From the NCBI GenBank assembly GCA_905331475.1, contig CAJNYU010003536.1, positions 2,206 through 66,205 on the forward strand: DNA of 64,000 nt, in the 5' to 3' direction. Positions 10,705 to 22,020 of the stretch are shown here, piece by piece (the stretch's first letter is position 1; every line of letters starts with the position of its first letter). Source of the DNA: Rotaria socialis. Taxonomy: Eukaryota > Rotifera > Eurotatoria > Philodinida > Philodinidae. A program made the translations under genes and the position numbers. The notes beneath the pieces are model-generated. The model saw nothing but the letters and a program-made list of their open reading frames with translations, searched no databases and had not been told where the DNA came from.

Positions 10705-13039
10705 GGAGCAAATTCTGTTGTTGATGATACTAAGTACTCTTTTTATTTCTATATTACATAATTTTTTTTTATTATGCAATAACTGACGGTTTCATGAGCC
10801 CTTACAGTACTCTATATTACACAATTATCATAGATGCATGTTGAACGAACTTAGTACAAGAGAATACCGAATCAATTTAATTACCGTTTTTTTTTATATT
10901 CATGATCTTATTGTTCATTACTTCCAAGGTCGATGATGATACGGACTGGGCATGCGGATGAAAACGACTGTTTTTTTCTCCGTATACAACAAGGAGATAT
11001 ACGATCGAAATACAAGACCATGTAATCTGCCGTATTTCTCCGAATACGTGCGTTTACGCCTGTACCTGTTTGATGTGGGTTTCCTCAAAAGAAATTAATA
11101 AGGAAAAATTATTTTTTCTACAACTACATTTGTTATCTTTCCAAGACTTTGGACACAATAATCGAAGTCGCACGAAACAGTTTAAATAAACACAGTATAT
11201 GAGATGTAGAATTCAAGAAAAAAAGGAAAATTTTGATATATCAGCTAAAGTAAGTCGACTATTTTTGAATAAGAAATACTTTTGTGTACGAATGTCACAA
11301 TAATAAAATCAGTCATTTCAAACAAATTAACGTGGTGATACAAGATTATGTCGATGAACTACATTAAACGTACAACTAAGACATTATTATTCTAAAACAA
11401 ATTCGATACTGATATTGAATAAGGATTTATTTCTTTGAAGATACACAAACTTTCCCAACAACTGGTGTATCATCGGTATTATTAATGTTTACAAATAACA
11501 ATTGAACAACAAGTATTATACCACCGGTAAATAGTTTTGTACAAATAAAAAATAATATTGTCATCATATTATTCTCTAAATCGTTTATCAAATAATCCTC
11601 GCGCATCACAATTAATAGAATATATGAATTTGTCACTAAAACATACGAAACCTCAAATATATTTGCTTTTAATCAAAATGAATTTCAAAATTTTCCGTTT
11701 TTTTGTTAGAGAAACCTTTTTTAAAGATCCTATAATGTCGACAAGTTTAAGAGACTTTTTTTCTACTAGATAATTGTTTAGACTATCAAGATTGATATTG
11801 CTTACAATCAGTTTTCTATTATAAATGATAGTGTCTAGAACAAACATTCTTTCCATATAGTATGAAATCGAGTAGAAAAGTCGTTCATTCCTTTACAATA
11901 GAATATATGGCACAAAATGTTAACGTCAAAATCTAGTTTAGCTATATTTGCATCTCTTTTCGTTTTCTCGCAGAATGCATTTCTCGTGTTTTGATAATTC
12001 TGTTCGGTAGATGTATCACATTGAAATATCTAGATGACTCTATTGAACTGTTTCATTATATATTCAATCGGATAATTGTGCAGTAATAATGAGAAGAAAC
12101 ATTTAGTTCATGCGAATGTTTGTGGAATACTTCATAGATATCCGTTTTCCATTTTCATTTTTGCAATGTAATCTCTAGTCTATTCCAAAACTTAATTAAA
12201 GAATTCAGTGTCTCTGCTATAATATTTGATGTTATGAACAATCATCTATGTATCTGCAATAAAGTAAATTTATAATGAGATCAAACAGAAATAAATTTAG
12301 AGGCTACATATTTAAGAAGAAGAAAAGTAAACACCAATAAGAGATACGACACAAGATTTACCAATGCACACAGATAACTTTCAAAAGCTTGCGTTTAAAC
12401 ACTTTGTTTTGTGAGTAGCATGCACAGTCTATTATTCAACTCATTCTAATTAGTTTTTATTTTATTTTAGTGTATGTTTTGATTGTGCCTACGCATAACA
12501 GTTAAAATGCTGTTAGATCCAACTTATTGATTTGTACTTCAACTAGACACCGTTTTTCCCGGTAATATTATTCACACACAGCTACACCTTTTTGCTCATG
12601 CTTTGTTGATATAGATGTATCAGCCTATACTCTTATAAAACATGATCAAAATCTTGCCTTTTCTCTCTCGCGTGGATGAATTAATGTATATCGTAACTCT
12701 TATGTTTACTATTATCGTGAGAACAGAGATTATAAAGTAAATTTTGACTGAAAAACAAGCCACGAAGCAAGAAAATATTTATGAAAAGATCATAATTGTA
12801 TTGCCTTAAGGAATAAAATACACAACAAAGCTTAAGAAAAAGCTTGCGAATAGATACCTTTTGACTTGATTTAACTATATCTGTTTTTATAAACTATGTA
12901 TAGAAGAGTTAAGCTTTGTAAAAAAAAATAACGTTCGTTACGATTCAGTGATAGTAACTATGAAATTCATTTAAGAAAATTTTCAGAAATATATATATGA
13001 CAAATATAAGTTAAGTTCGATAAAGAATTTGATCAATAT
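10705..13039. other. Mostly non-coding; one weak exon candidate
   Basis: AT-rich. The only coding-like stretch is 11427..11636 on the minus strand: 69 residues with one clear hydrophobic helix (NNMMTILFFICTKLF and following) and a hydrophilic tail, preceded by a TTTTAG acceptor. It could be the last exon of a membrane-protein gene, but I could not connect an upstream exon. Nothing else is supported. Confidence 0.3.
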
Positions 13040-16000
13040 TCATTTGTATGTAATCAAATATTCAGCAAACGCTTGAGCATCGTGATACGTAACGAAAATG
13101 TGATTTCCATCAGTAGTTGAATCAAATCCAAGTGGTCGAGTTTTCATCGAATTGTTTCCTCGAGTAGTTTTTCCTACCAGAACCCGCGCTAGAAACATGC
13201 ATCGTTCTCCATTTGCGTTATTTTTAGCATAATCATGACTATAGGCTGCTCTGGAGGAAAAGTAAACACCAAAACCGTAGGAAGTTCCTATACAAAAAGA
13301 ATAGAAAAAATAATTGGGGAACAATTGCTAAACTTACCATTCACGCCAGCAAAGCTTCTGTTAAAACAATCTTCGATAATGGAATTAGCAGCTTGTTGTG
13401 AACAACCGTGATATAAACGTTTTTCTGTATCGGTGTTAAGACGTTTCAGAAAGTCTCTACTGTGTGCTAAGTACTGCATATACCAACGTTCGTTTTGAAT
13501 CCGTTCGATTTTTATTATACGTGTGTATTTTCCGGTCATGGCGTTACCAAAATTAGTAGCAATTGAATTGTATTCATCTGCCTTGGTAGGCAATACAAAG
13601 CGAATTCTTTGTTCTGTTGACTTTTCCCAGGTTGGTGGTAAATCAGAAACGATGGGTTCATGAAAACCTATGCAAAATAATTGATATAAAGATTTTTGTG
13701 TGCGATGAACTTATTGGGAACGTTATATTTCTGTCTTTTCTCCCGGTGCTTTCGTCTTCAAACACAACATTCTAAGTAAATAACTGTAAATGAATTTAGG
13801 TTCTTGTTTTCTCACATCAATGTGAATCATTTTCATTGGCTCTCTTCGAAGTGTCAATACTTTTTCAATCAGCGATTATACTCATTCTAACATAGTGTGC
13901 TTTGCAAGATGAAATATTGCTGCATAATCTACTTTATTGTCTGTTAGAATTAGCTTTGATTATATGAGATAATTATGAACTACAGAATAATTAGTAAGTA
14001 CGTACACTCAAATAGCTTAAACTCATTTTAAGGGAAGAAAATATAAAGTTTATTGCAGCTGGTGATTTACTCTGCATATGTAGCAAAATAGTACTTAATC
14101 ATTCGAGAGAAACTTCTTATTTTACCATCCTGTGTCGTTAGTAATTGTGTACAAAATTCATCATAAACATTTTCTTGATTGGGTTGCACCACAAATTTAA
14201 CTCTCCAAGCTAAATCTCTCTGAACAAGATGATTTTTCATTTCGCGAACCATAGTTTTAACTACAATATCAACTGAGCAGCCGTGTTGTCCACATCCGAT
14301 GGCTGGAAATGCAAGTGTCGTAAATTTATGTGATATCATGTTTTGTACGGCAATAGATATGAGATCAACAAGAGACTGTTGCAGTATCTTATTGTCGTTA
14401 TCAGGTTTCCATTTAACAAAAAATATTTGTTTGCAGGGGAGAGCTCCTGGTGGTATTGCTATCAAGATTGAATGCGGATGATTTTCTAATTCAGTATTGT
14501 ACGCGCTTTGAGATTGTTTACCAGCAGCTTTAATTATTTTTTCTTTCAAAATATTTGATGACGAACTACCAATTATAGCGTCAACCTATAAATGAGAATA
14601 ACACATAAATGCAATCTAAAAAATAAAACAACAATTTGAATTACATTTTCCGTTGTTATATCTCCCATTTCAATTTCGATTACTCCTTTTCCAAATGTAG
14701 CGCATCGTGTTATTCCTGCCGTAGGTAACGTCTGTCGAGTTAATGAATCAATTTGTTTTTGAAATTCAGCATAAATATCTTTTCTATCTGGTTGTATTAC
14801 GAATGTAACCGACAAGTCACTATGCTGTAATTTACGATAAACTTCTTCAGTCATTGTTCGTGCAACAAGACCGATTGAACAGTGCATCTTACCACAGCCA
14901 ATAGCTGGAAACGCAATACTTCGATAGTTTTCTTCTTTTGCTTTGTCTAGTGCAACAGAAACAAAATTTTTAATCGATTTACAAAGAATGGGCTCATCAG
15001 AAGATGTTTTCCATGGCAGAAAGTAAATTGCTTTTGATGCAATTCGCCCATTAGACTGAACGATAACAATGGGAGCAGCAGAATTTTTACTGATTTGCTC
15101 ATTGTAAGAATTTGATACAGAAGCACCACCGGCTTTGCAAATCTTCTCAAACAAAAACTGTGATGATGAGCACACAACAATAACATCAGTCTAATATATG
15201 GAAAGAAAAATTCTTGGGCTCATCAATCTATTTTCTAAGATTTAAATTACCTGTTGAGTTCTCAAATCACCTTTGCAAATATTTATTAGTAAATGCGAGC
15301 TGCTCGTCCTAGTTGGAGTCTATAGTAGAGAAGATCAGTTTATGTGATTTTCACTTGAAATTATTAAAATAAACTTTTACTACTGAAGAATATCGAATGA
15401 TGACACTAGCGATGTTATACGTTAGTTATTCTTATTAGTGACTATCATATCTAGACATGTGAAAGATTATAGTCCCAGTTTCACGCCAGAGTAGAAAAAA
15501 ATCATTCGAAATTATGCATAACTTAAAATACGAGTTTTAGCGTCTAAACATTTTTAGAATAGTTATTTTCGAGCTCTAGGAATTATGCGAACAAGTCTTT
15601 ATTAAATATCATAAAGAACATTCAATATAGAACCACCTTTAAGTAAGAGAGAATTTCATGTCTGCTTGATACGAATGGGTTATCTGTTCTTTGCGGACAG
15701 TGAAAATTCATGGAATGATCAATGGAGATCTTGTCTATATTTTTAGTTCTTTGTAAAAAAAAAGCGATGAAAAGTCTTCATGACGCCTATAAACTATGAT
15801 GCCTGCAATGCATGGCTTAGATTAACTGTGAGTTATCAAAGAAATTTAATGAGATTTGCAAAGAACGAGATCTAGATATTTGTTCCGTATTCGCTAGCTG
15901 ATTTCAAAATTCATTCAAATCGGTTTCAACGAGAAGTGATTCGTGCATGAGGAAAACTAATGTCAAGATGTCAACCATTACTTTAGAACGGCGTCGAGTT

Positions 16001-16511
16001 TGAACGGGTTGCTGTAAGTCATCATCGGTAGAAATACTTTCAAATGAATCGCATCGGGTTGAAATGGATGGAAGTATATTTTGTGGTATGGAACTAGATC
16101 GGAATCGATTGATATTTCTTGCAATGACTTGATTTAGGTTGTAATCAACAGAACTGGGTTGAAGTGTGCTCAAATCACTCGATCCAGGTCGGACTAGCTC
16201 TAGCTGGGATCGGTGAGAATATATTGGAGTGCGTTGGGATGTTGGAATAAAATTTTTTCCTCGTGGTGCTACCGCATTTCGTGAATCGGGTATCCTTTGA
16301 TAATCAAATAAATAGTTGTCATCATAAGCGTTTATTGATGAATCCATATCTAATTCAGATAATTTAGGACGCTGTCGTTTCTAAAAAAATATTGAATGAA
16401 ATTGAGTTGCAAATAATCAGTAAAATCAACTCACTAGATAAAAAGATTCATGATCTACTTGATATTCTGACGGCGCCGATTCATTTTGAAATGATGAATC
16501 TGATTCATAAT
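13040..16511 (-). CDS. PARP14-like: two macrodomains plus PARP catalytic domain
   Basis: Minus-strand exons in order: 16435..16511, 15982..16380, 15251..15319, 14645..15190, 14126..14585, 13338..13667, 13040..13287; every junction checked is phase-consistent. After a Ser-rich N-terminal part come macrodomain 1 (opens KGDLRTQQTDVIVV; FPAIGCGKMHCSIG) and macrodomain 2 (GDITTENVDAIIG; FPAIGCGQHGCSVD). The PARP catalytic domain follows (LPPTWEKS, His in LYHGCS, Tyr in GFGVYFSS, end AEYLITYK). The order matches vertebrate PARP14/15, which attach single ADP-ribose units. A hydrophobic residue at the third triad position would fit that but is inferred by alignment from memory. The introns before the PARP domain (458 nt) and after the Ser-rich part (662 nt) are longer than local norms. 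The 5' end is unresolved. Confidence 0.85.
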
Positions 16512-16743
16512 CTATAGACAATATATAACATGAAATGAAAGAAATCATGAAATTTGTGCTAGTGAAGACTAGACAACATCAAATGATAAAACGATGACTT
16601 AACATGATTATTTCTAGATTATTTTGATTTCCTGGCTTAAGTGAGACCAGAGGAATTTTATTCTAAACTGAAATTAATTGTACGAGTTTTGGAAATTCTA
16701 GCATCTATCATCTCTCTATTTTTTTTTTGGAATGAGGGTCTTG

Positions 16744-17042
16744 TCAGCCTACAGAGTCAATGCAAGTGTGCAAAATGTGATTTGCCATGGATGCTGCTGT
16801 TAGCTTGAGTCTAGCTTTTCTAAATATGCTGATCCCACCGCATTTCTGCTCTCTGGTTAGCATTATCTTCATGATAATTATGTCTGTGTTCGAAGCTAAA
16901 ATGATATATTTACCATTACTATCAGTTGAATAGTCTAAATCAAAGGTTACAGGCATTTGATGGAATGCAATTGGCGATGGTAACACTGACTGAATTATTC
17001 GTTCTGCTTGTAGGACAAACGGCGATGGTCTTGTGTTCCTTG
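16744..17042 (-). CDS. Candidate upstream exon of the PARP14-like gene
   Basis: Open minus-strand stretch after a TTATTTTAG acceptor, reading RNTRPSPFVLQAERIIQSVL and onward for about 98 codons to a TGA. The composition is protein-like and the position and strand suit a 5' exon of the PARP14-like gene, whose vertebrate relatives start with RRM/KH modules. A donor inside it (before GTGGGATC) would join in phase to the exon at 16435..16511. I could not confirm that junction or identify a domain. Confidence 0.35.
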
Positions 17043-17289
17043 CTAAAATAACGAGATACATTATTCATGAAAAAGGAATTTTTAGTGATGCACGCGAAAA
17101 ATATGGCTCTTCTTCAAAAAACAAACTACTTCACTAGAAAAAAAGAAACTCGTTAAAAGCGTGGAAATTGTGTGGGTGTTACATTGCCACCTCGGTTGGC
17201 GCATCACTGAACTTGAAATACTCATTCCAGTGATAAACTGTATTGTTTTTCTGAAGATTAAAAATAAATCAATCATAACAAAAATCTAC

Positions 17290-17455
17290 CTTGTTGAAGC
17301 GATACTTTCAATTCGTCGAAAAATTTGCATGAATCACTGCGTTGTGTATCATAAATAATAATGATTTTCATCGATGGGCTACTAATTGTTGTGACTCCAT
17401 TCGCACTCGCTTCGTCAAGCCACTCCAGATGATTGAGCTCTTCCGAAAAGATCGT
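17290..17455 (-). CDS. Candidate further-upstream exon, same strand
   Basis: 166-nt minus-strand segment between a TTATCAG acceptor and a GTAGAT donor, open for 55 codons (TIFSEELNHLEWLDEASANG and onward). A following segment near 17220 (VYHWNEYFKFSDAPTE) can join in phase through a CAATACAG acceptor. After that the frames no longer join cleanly to 16744..17042. It is probably part of the 5' half of the PARP14-like gene or of a decayed neighbour. Confidence 0.3.
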
Positions 17456-17459
17456 CTGA

Positions 17460-19723
17460 TAAGAAAAAAAAGTCCATGTTAATTTTCATTTTTGCTAACG
17501 AAGTTTCCATCAAGCCTGTCCATGCTCAAGTTAAAAAATTGACATTCTTCTACAAATATAATCACAGAAGTGAGCAGAAACTTTCTTTTTACATAAATGT
17601 ACTTGACACGGTTCAGGGTGAAGGTGAATCCTATTCTGTTTTATTTTTGGTTACAATAAATAAAAGTCAAAATATTGAGCACTCCTATAAATACGCATAG
17701 TAAAATGCAGTTACAGAGATTGCTACTATTTAAGGCTATGAAAAAGACTTAAACGATCAAAATCCCACAACACAAAAATATTGAGTCAGAAAATAGATAA
17801 CAGGAGCGATTCCCTTGAAAATTTGTGAGACAGTAAAAAACTCGCAATTTAATCTCATCTATTTGATAATCAGTTTGTATTATATGTTTGATGAAAGGAA
17901 ATTCATGTACATATTACATTTTGAAGAACCCTAACCATGCTATCTTCCTGTCGACAAATTGTTTGAGATTCCCAAATCCACTCTGAATGTTCAGTATAAT
18001 ATAAAGCGTTTTAGAATAGGCTGCTCGTTAATATGTAAAACTGCCTATTTTTCGATGTCATATCACAATTAATCAATTACTCTGCCTGAACAAATGTAAG
18101 CTGTACCTTTTGTTGTTCAACAATACAAAAGTATTTAATATTTTCTTGCAGGTCTTTCGGCATGCCAACAGTAACATTATTATTGTGAGTGATTGATGAA
18201 TTTTCTTCAGAATGTAGAATACGTACCTTGCTCACAGGAACATAACTGTTATAGAAGCAGAATAAATAAAGTAGTGTTGTTTTGCCTATACTCTACCTGT
18301 GTTTTGATGACATCTGAAAACAAACAAAAAGAACCCACTGTTATTTTGATTCAAAAGAGATTTGCTAAATGTTTTAAGAAAAACAATTTTAAACAGTAAC
18401 GTTTATTATTTGTTACACTAGCAGTGTTCTTAGCGTGGGTGAGAGAAAATAGATGTCAAACATGAATCTGATAGGTGAAGACATTTAGGCAAGCGAAAAA
18501 AAAAGCGCTTGACTTTGATCAGTTTGCAACGCCGTATTTTCTTCGTGTAACAAATACTATCGAAATACTACGAAAAGCTTCTACAGTCAGAAATAGAATT
18601 CTCGAACAATTTCATAGCTATCCAACTGAATAAACTGTGAATATTAGTAAGGCAGCTATATCACTTAGTGGCCTATCTTTACAAGAGCTAGTTCAAAATA
18701 TTTATTTTAGTAAAAAAAAGTCATAATAACTTGTTTGTCTGGTGTTACCTTGTCTATGGATGTGAGTATAAATAGTGAGTGATGATCAGAGTAGTGGTAA
18801 TATCCAGCAAGTCGCGTTTTTTCTTTTCCCTTCATATTGTTTTAAAAATAGTTTTTCCGAGTACGTATTGGATTCTCTATCAAAAACATCTTGTTTACAC
18901 TTCCTTGCTTTTACATTTTTTATATTTGCTCGAAGTTCGAACAGGCATGAGACAATTTTACTGTTCTATGAAGCAAATAAAGAAATCTGATTCACATTCT
19001 TTTTAGTCACAATTCAAATAGCAAGTATAAGCCTTTTTCGATTCATACAAAAACTTTCATAGAACGAAAAAGAAAAAAATATTTTTTTTTTATTCAATAT
19101 ATTTAACATAATTTTTAGACTTTCTACTCCATTTCCTAGAGACAAAACAATTTAAATCACTTGTTCAGTCATTTGCATAATTATTTGTTCATGCCTCCAT
19201 TCCTAAGAATATTTCGTTATTATTTCACAAACACGAGAAATTATTGTAAAGCTGATGTTTCTAGCAGCGATGAGAAACGAAGGAAAAAATAATCTCGAAG
19301 TATTTGTTTTAATTTTACAGTACATTGAAGAAAAGCGAATTCATTAGCGACAAGAGTAACAGGGTTTGAAGAAAGGAAAATTTCTAGAAAATCATCTTTG
19401 CATAGTTGAATTATTTTCGTACTATAAAAGCTAATCATTCGTTCTGATCAGTTTATGTGTAATGAATTTCTGCGAAACAATGTAATAGGAGTCTTACCAT
19501 CTACTGGACACAAATTCTAAACTGTGATAAATTTAATTCACTTTAGTCAAACTATTTTCTGTTGAAAGAAAGACAATAATTTTTATATTTTGAATTCGCG
19601 CGATGCATCTAAAATATAAAAAGTGTTTACTTTCTTAGTTTAACTGTATTTAAGTAAGAATAAATATTCGTCAACAATTTTGTTTATTTTTTCATTTTTT
19701 TTGTTTAAAAAAATGCAATAAAC
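17460..19723. other. Long AT-rich gap
   Basis: No exon, RNA gene or repeat I can support on either strand. Short open frames here lack splice sites and coding-like composition. Confidence 0.4.
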
Positions 19724-20413
19724 ATGTCGAACAACCAAAACCAAAATTCAAGATTATCAGTAAGCGATGAAAATGAATTAATAGCTGAAATAAAAGATTC
19801 GACAATGACAACAATAGCCGAACAGATCGATATTCAACCTGTTCGTAGCATGACATGTTATATATGTTTTGAAAATATTGTAACAACATACAAACCATTT
19901 GGTATACAAAACAATTGCGATCATATTTTTTGTTTTGACTGTTTATCAACTTGGCGTCGCACGGTTAGCTTTTCTCGAACTAATCTATTGGACTTTCCTA
20001 ATATTCCGCTAAAATATGCTTGTTTTTCTCCTCAGAATACTATGATTGATAAAGATGCAGCTAGACGATGTCCATTATGTCGTACGCGATCAACGTTTGT
20101 AGCTCGAAGTTGGCGTTGTTTTAATAATCGTGACGATAAACAATCTTTAATTGATTCGCACAAATCATATTTAAAAACGATTCCTTGTCGAACTTTATCC
20201 CGATATGGTTATTGCCGATTTGGTCGTCGATGCTACTACAATCATCAAATACAACAACGATGGTCTTCATCGCCGATCGATACTTCTATTTCATTCTCTG
20301 AACACCAACTCGATTCCTCAAATGTTTTCCCATTAAATACTCATAATAATGATGAACAACAAGAACCACCAAGAAGATTCACCTATAATTCACATCGATA
20401 TAGACCTTACTAG
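19724..20413 (+). CDS. Makorin-like E3 ubiquitin ligase (RING + CCCH)
   Basis: Single exon, 229 aa. Residues about 45-120 form a RING finger of the makorin type: CYICFENI, then CDHIFCFDCLSTWR, then CPLCRTRSTFV, with the insertion between the halves and the FGIQNN loop typical of makorins. At residues about 147-165 lies a C3H1 zinc finger (CRTLSRYGYCRFGRRCYYNH), the one that follows the RING in makorins. Vertebrate makorins are longer (about 400-500 aa) and have further CCCH fingers before the RING; none are present here. Expected activity is ubiquitin transfer with RNA binding through the CCCH finger. An AATAAA signal sits 36 bp downstream. Confidence 0.9.
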   Translation: MSNNQNQNSRLSVSDENELIAEIKDSTMTTIAEQIDIQPVRSMTCYICFENIVTTYKPFGIQNNCDHIFCFDCLSTWRRTVSFSRTNLLDFPNIPLKYACFSPQNTMIDKDAARRCPLCRTRSTFVARSWRCFNNRDDKQSLIDSHKSYLKTIPCRTLSRYGYCRFGRRCYYNHQIQQRWSSSPIDTSISFSEHQLDSSNVFPLNTHNNDEQQEPPRRFTYNSHRYRPY

Positions 20414-20448
20414 AATAGAAATAACTTGTACAATATTTGCTTTTAATT

Positions 20449-20454
20449 AATAAA
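20449..20454 (+). promoter_or_regulatory. AATAAA polyadenylation signal
   Basis: Canonical hexamer 36 bp after the makorin-like stop codon. Confidence 0.55.
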
Positions 20455-20686
20455 GTCATACTATTTTATTATATAATGGTGAAAAAAATATATTAGTAAT
20501 TACAGCGCATACGATCAGCAATTTTATTTCGATTATTTATAACGATTCTCAAAATGACTACTGATTAAATGCTTTTTCTTTAAAGCTTTATTGTTCAATG
20601 ACAATGTTACTAGTAGTAATCTACTGTTACTGAGTGCATAGGTAGATACTGTATAAAACCTATAATAAATGTCGTAAGAGAGACAA

Positions 20687-20777
20687 GCCCACGTGGCCTA
20701 ATGGATTAAGGCATCGGACTCCTACATTGAGTTAAACGAGAGTCATCCGAAGACTCCGGGTTCGAGTCCCTTGAGCT
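20687..20777 (+). pseudogene. tRNA-Arg(CCT)-like, intron-bearing, degenerate
   Basis: D-arm region GTGGCCTAATGGATTAAGGC (A box). The anticodon stem TCGGA/TCCGA closes a loop CTCCTA whose anticodon would be CCT, with about 20 extra bases at the usual tRNA intron site after position 37. B box GGTTCGAGTCC is present. The T-stem has only three of five pairs and the 3' strand of the acceptor stem (GAGCTAT) does not pair with the 5' GCCCACG. I read it as a decayed tRNA-Arg gene. Confidence 0.6.
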
Positions 20778-22020
20778 ATTCATTTATCATCCCATCATCA
20801 TATGGAAGCTCTGTGTATATCAAAGAAAATTGTTGATCTCGTTTATGAATTAGCTATCGGCGTGGGTATTCACACCTTTTGTTTCTTTGCGTTCTCTTAT
20901 CTTTTTTTAACTGCTATTATTCAAGAAAATGAATGAGTGAAAAAAAATCATGATGAATTAGTGGAGGAAAAAATTTTCAAACTTGATTACCTATTCATAG
21001 ACACGAATAATGTGTTGTAATTGTATTCATGTCATATTAACCAATCGACAATTCCAGATTTGTTGATTAGACATCATTGTTGTGCATGATTTTGTATCTA
21101 TCCATTGATTTCATATCTAATTTTGAAGACTAGATTCCGATTCTTCGCTGTCTATTGAAGCATGCAGTGCAGTCGAATAGTTAATTGCAATGACATTTAC
21201 TAGCTTTGCCGGTAGAGGAAGTGATACTGTAAGGTCACAAATCTTAGAAAAACAAACAGAACTTGAATTTAGATGTTCGTTTTTTCAACTTTTTCCAACA
21301 AAAGGTTATGTAAACGGTCGTCGGCTATTGCGAACCTAAAGGTTTAAACGGTGAATCGATGTGACAATAATTGGAATCATTTTCGTCCTTCACATCAACA
21401 GTCATGGAAAGGACTCGAAGATTAGATGTGGTGCATCAACATATAGTACCTTATACAATCAAAGTGAAACAATTAACCAGGTCCATAGGGTACATCTTCG
21501 ATAGTAGTTGAGACTGTAAGCATGCTTATATCGTAACGCATGCGGAAGAACGCGCAAATGTTCAAAAATATCAAGTAAAATTTCGTTGGGTCACGACTGC
21601 TACAGTTTCATTTTTATCGTTTGTTTTTTTCTGGACATTTTTCAATTTCTCTTCTTCATGAGTTTTCGTATTATTGTTTCTTACCACATAGAAATCTGTG
21701 CTTGCCTATGATTACTAGACACTAAACTTCGTAAATAAAAGGAGTCCTCACGATAAGGCAAAGACAAAAGATAGGTGGCCAATCGACAACAGTTAACACA
21801 AGAATAAAACAAAGAGCGTAAAATGAAGATTCACATTTATGCTCGTTCATAAAAATGCTGTTCTATATAGTGTATCGAAACAATACAAGTTTCAATTATC
21901 TTGTATTATAAATAATACAAATTTTCATACAAAACAAGAGATCTAGATTGAAATCATGCGAAATACAGAATATTTACTGTTGTAGAAAAAAAATATATAA
22001 AGCCTATATATATACAACAA
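20778..22020. other. Intergenic, nothing recognised
   Basis: No convincing exon or repeat in this stretch between the tRNA remnant and the coiled-coil gene. Confidence 0.4.

Noticed and set aside
17476..18990. Several frames of 65-75 codons
   Set aside because: AT-rich chance frames with no splice context, family motif or consistent codon use.
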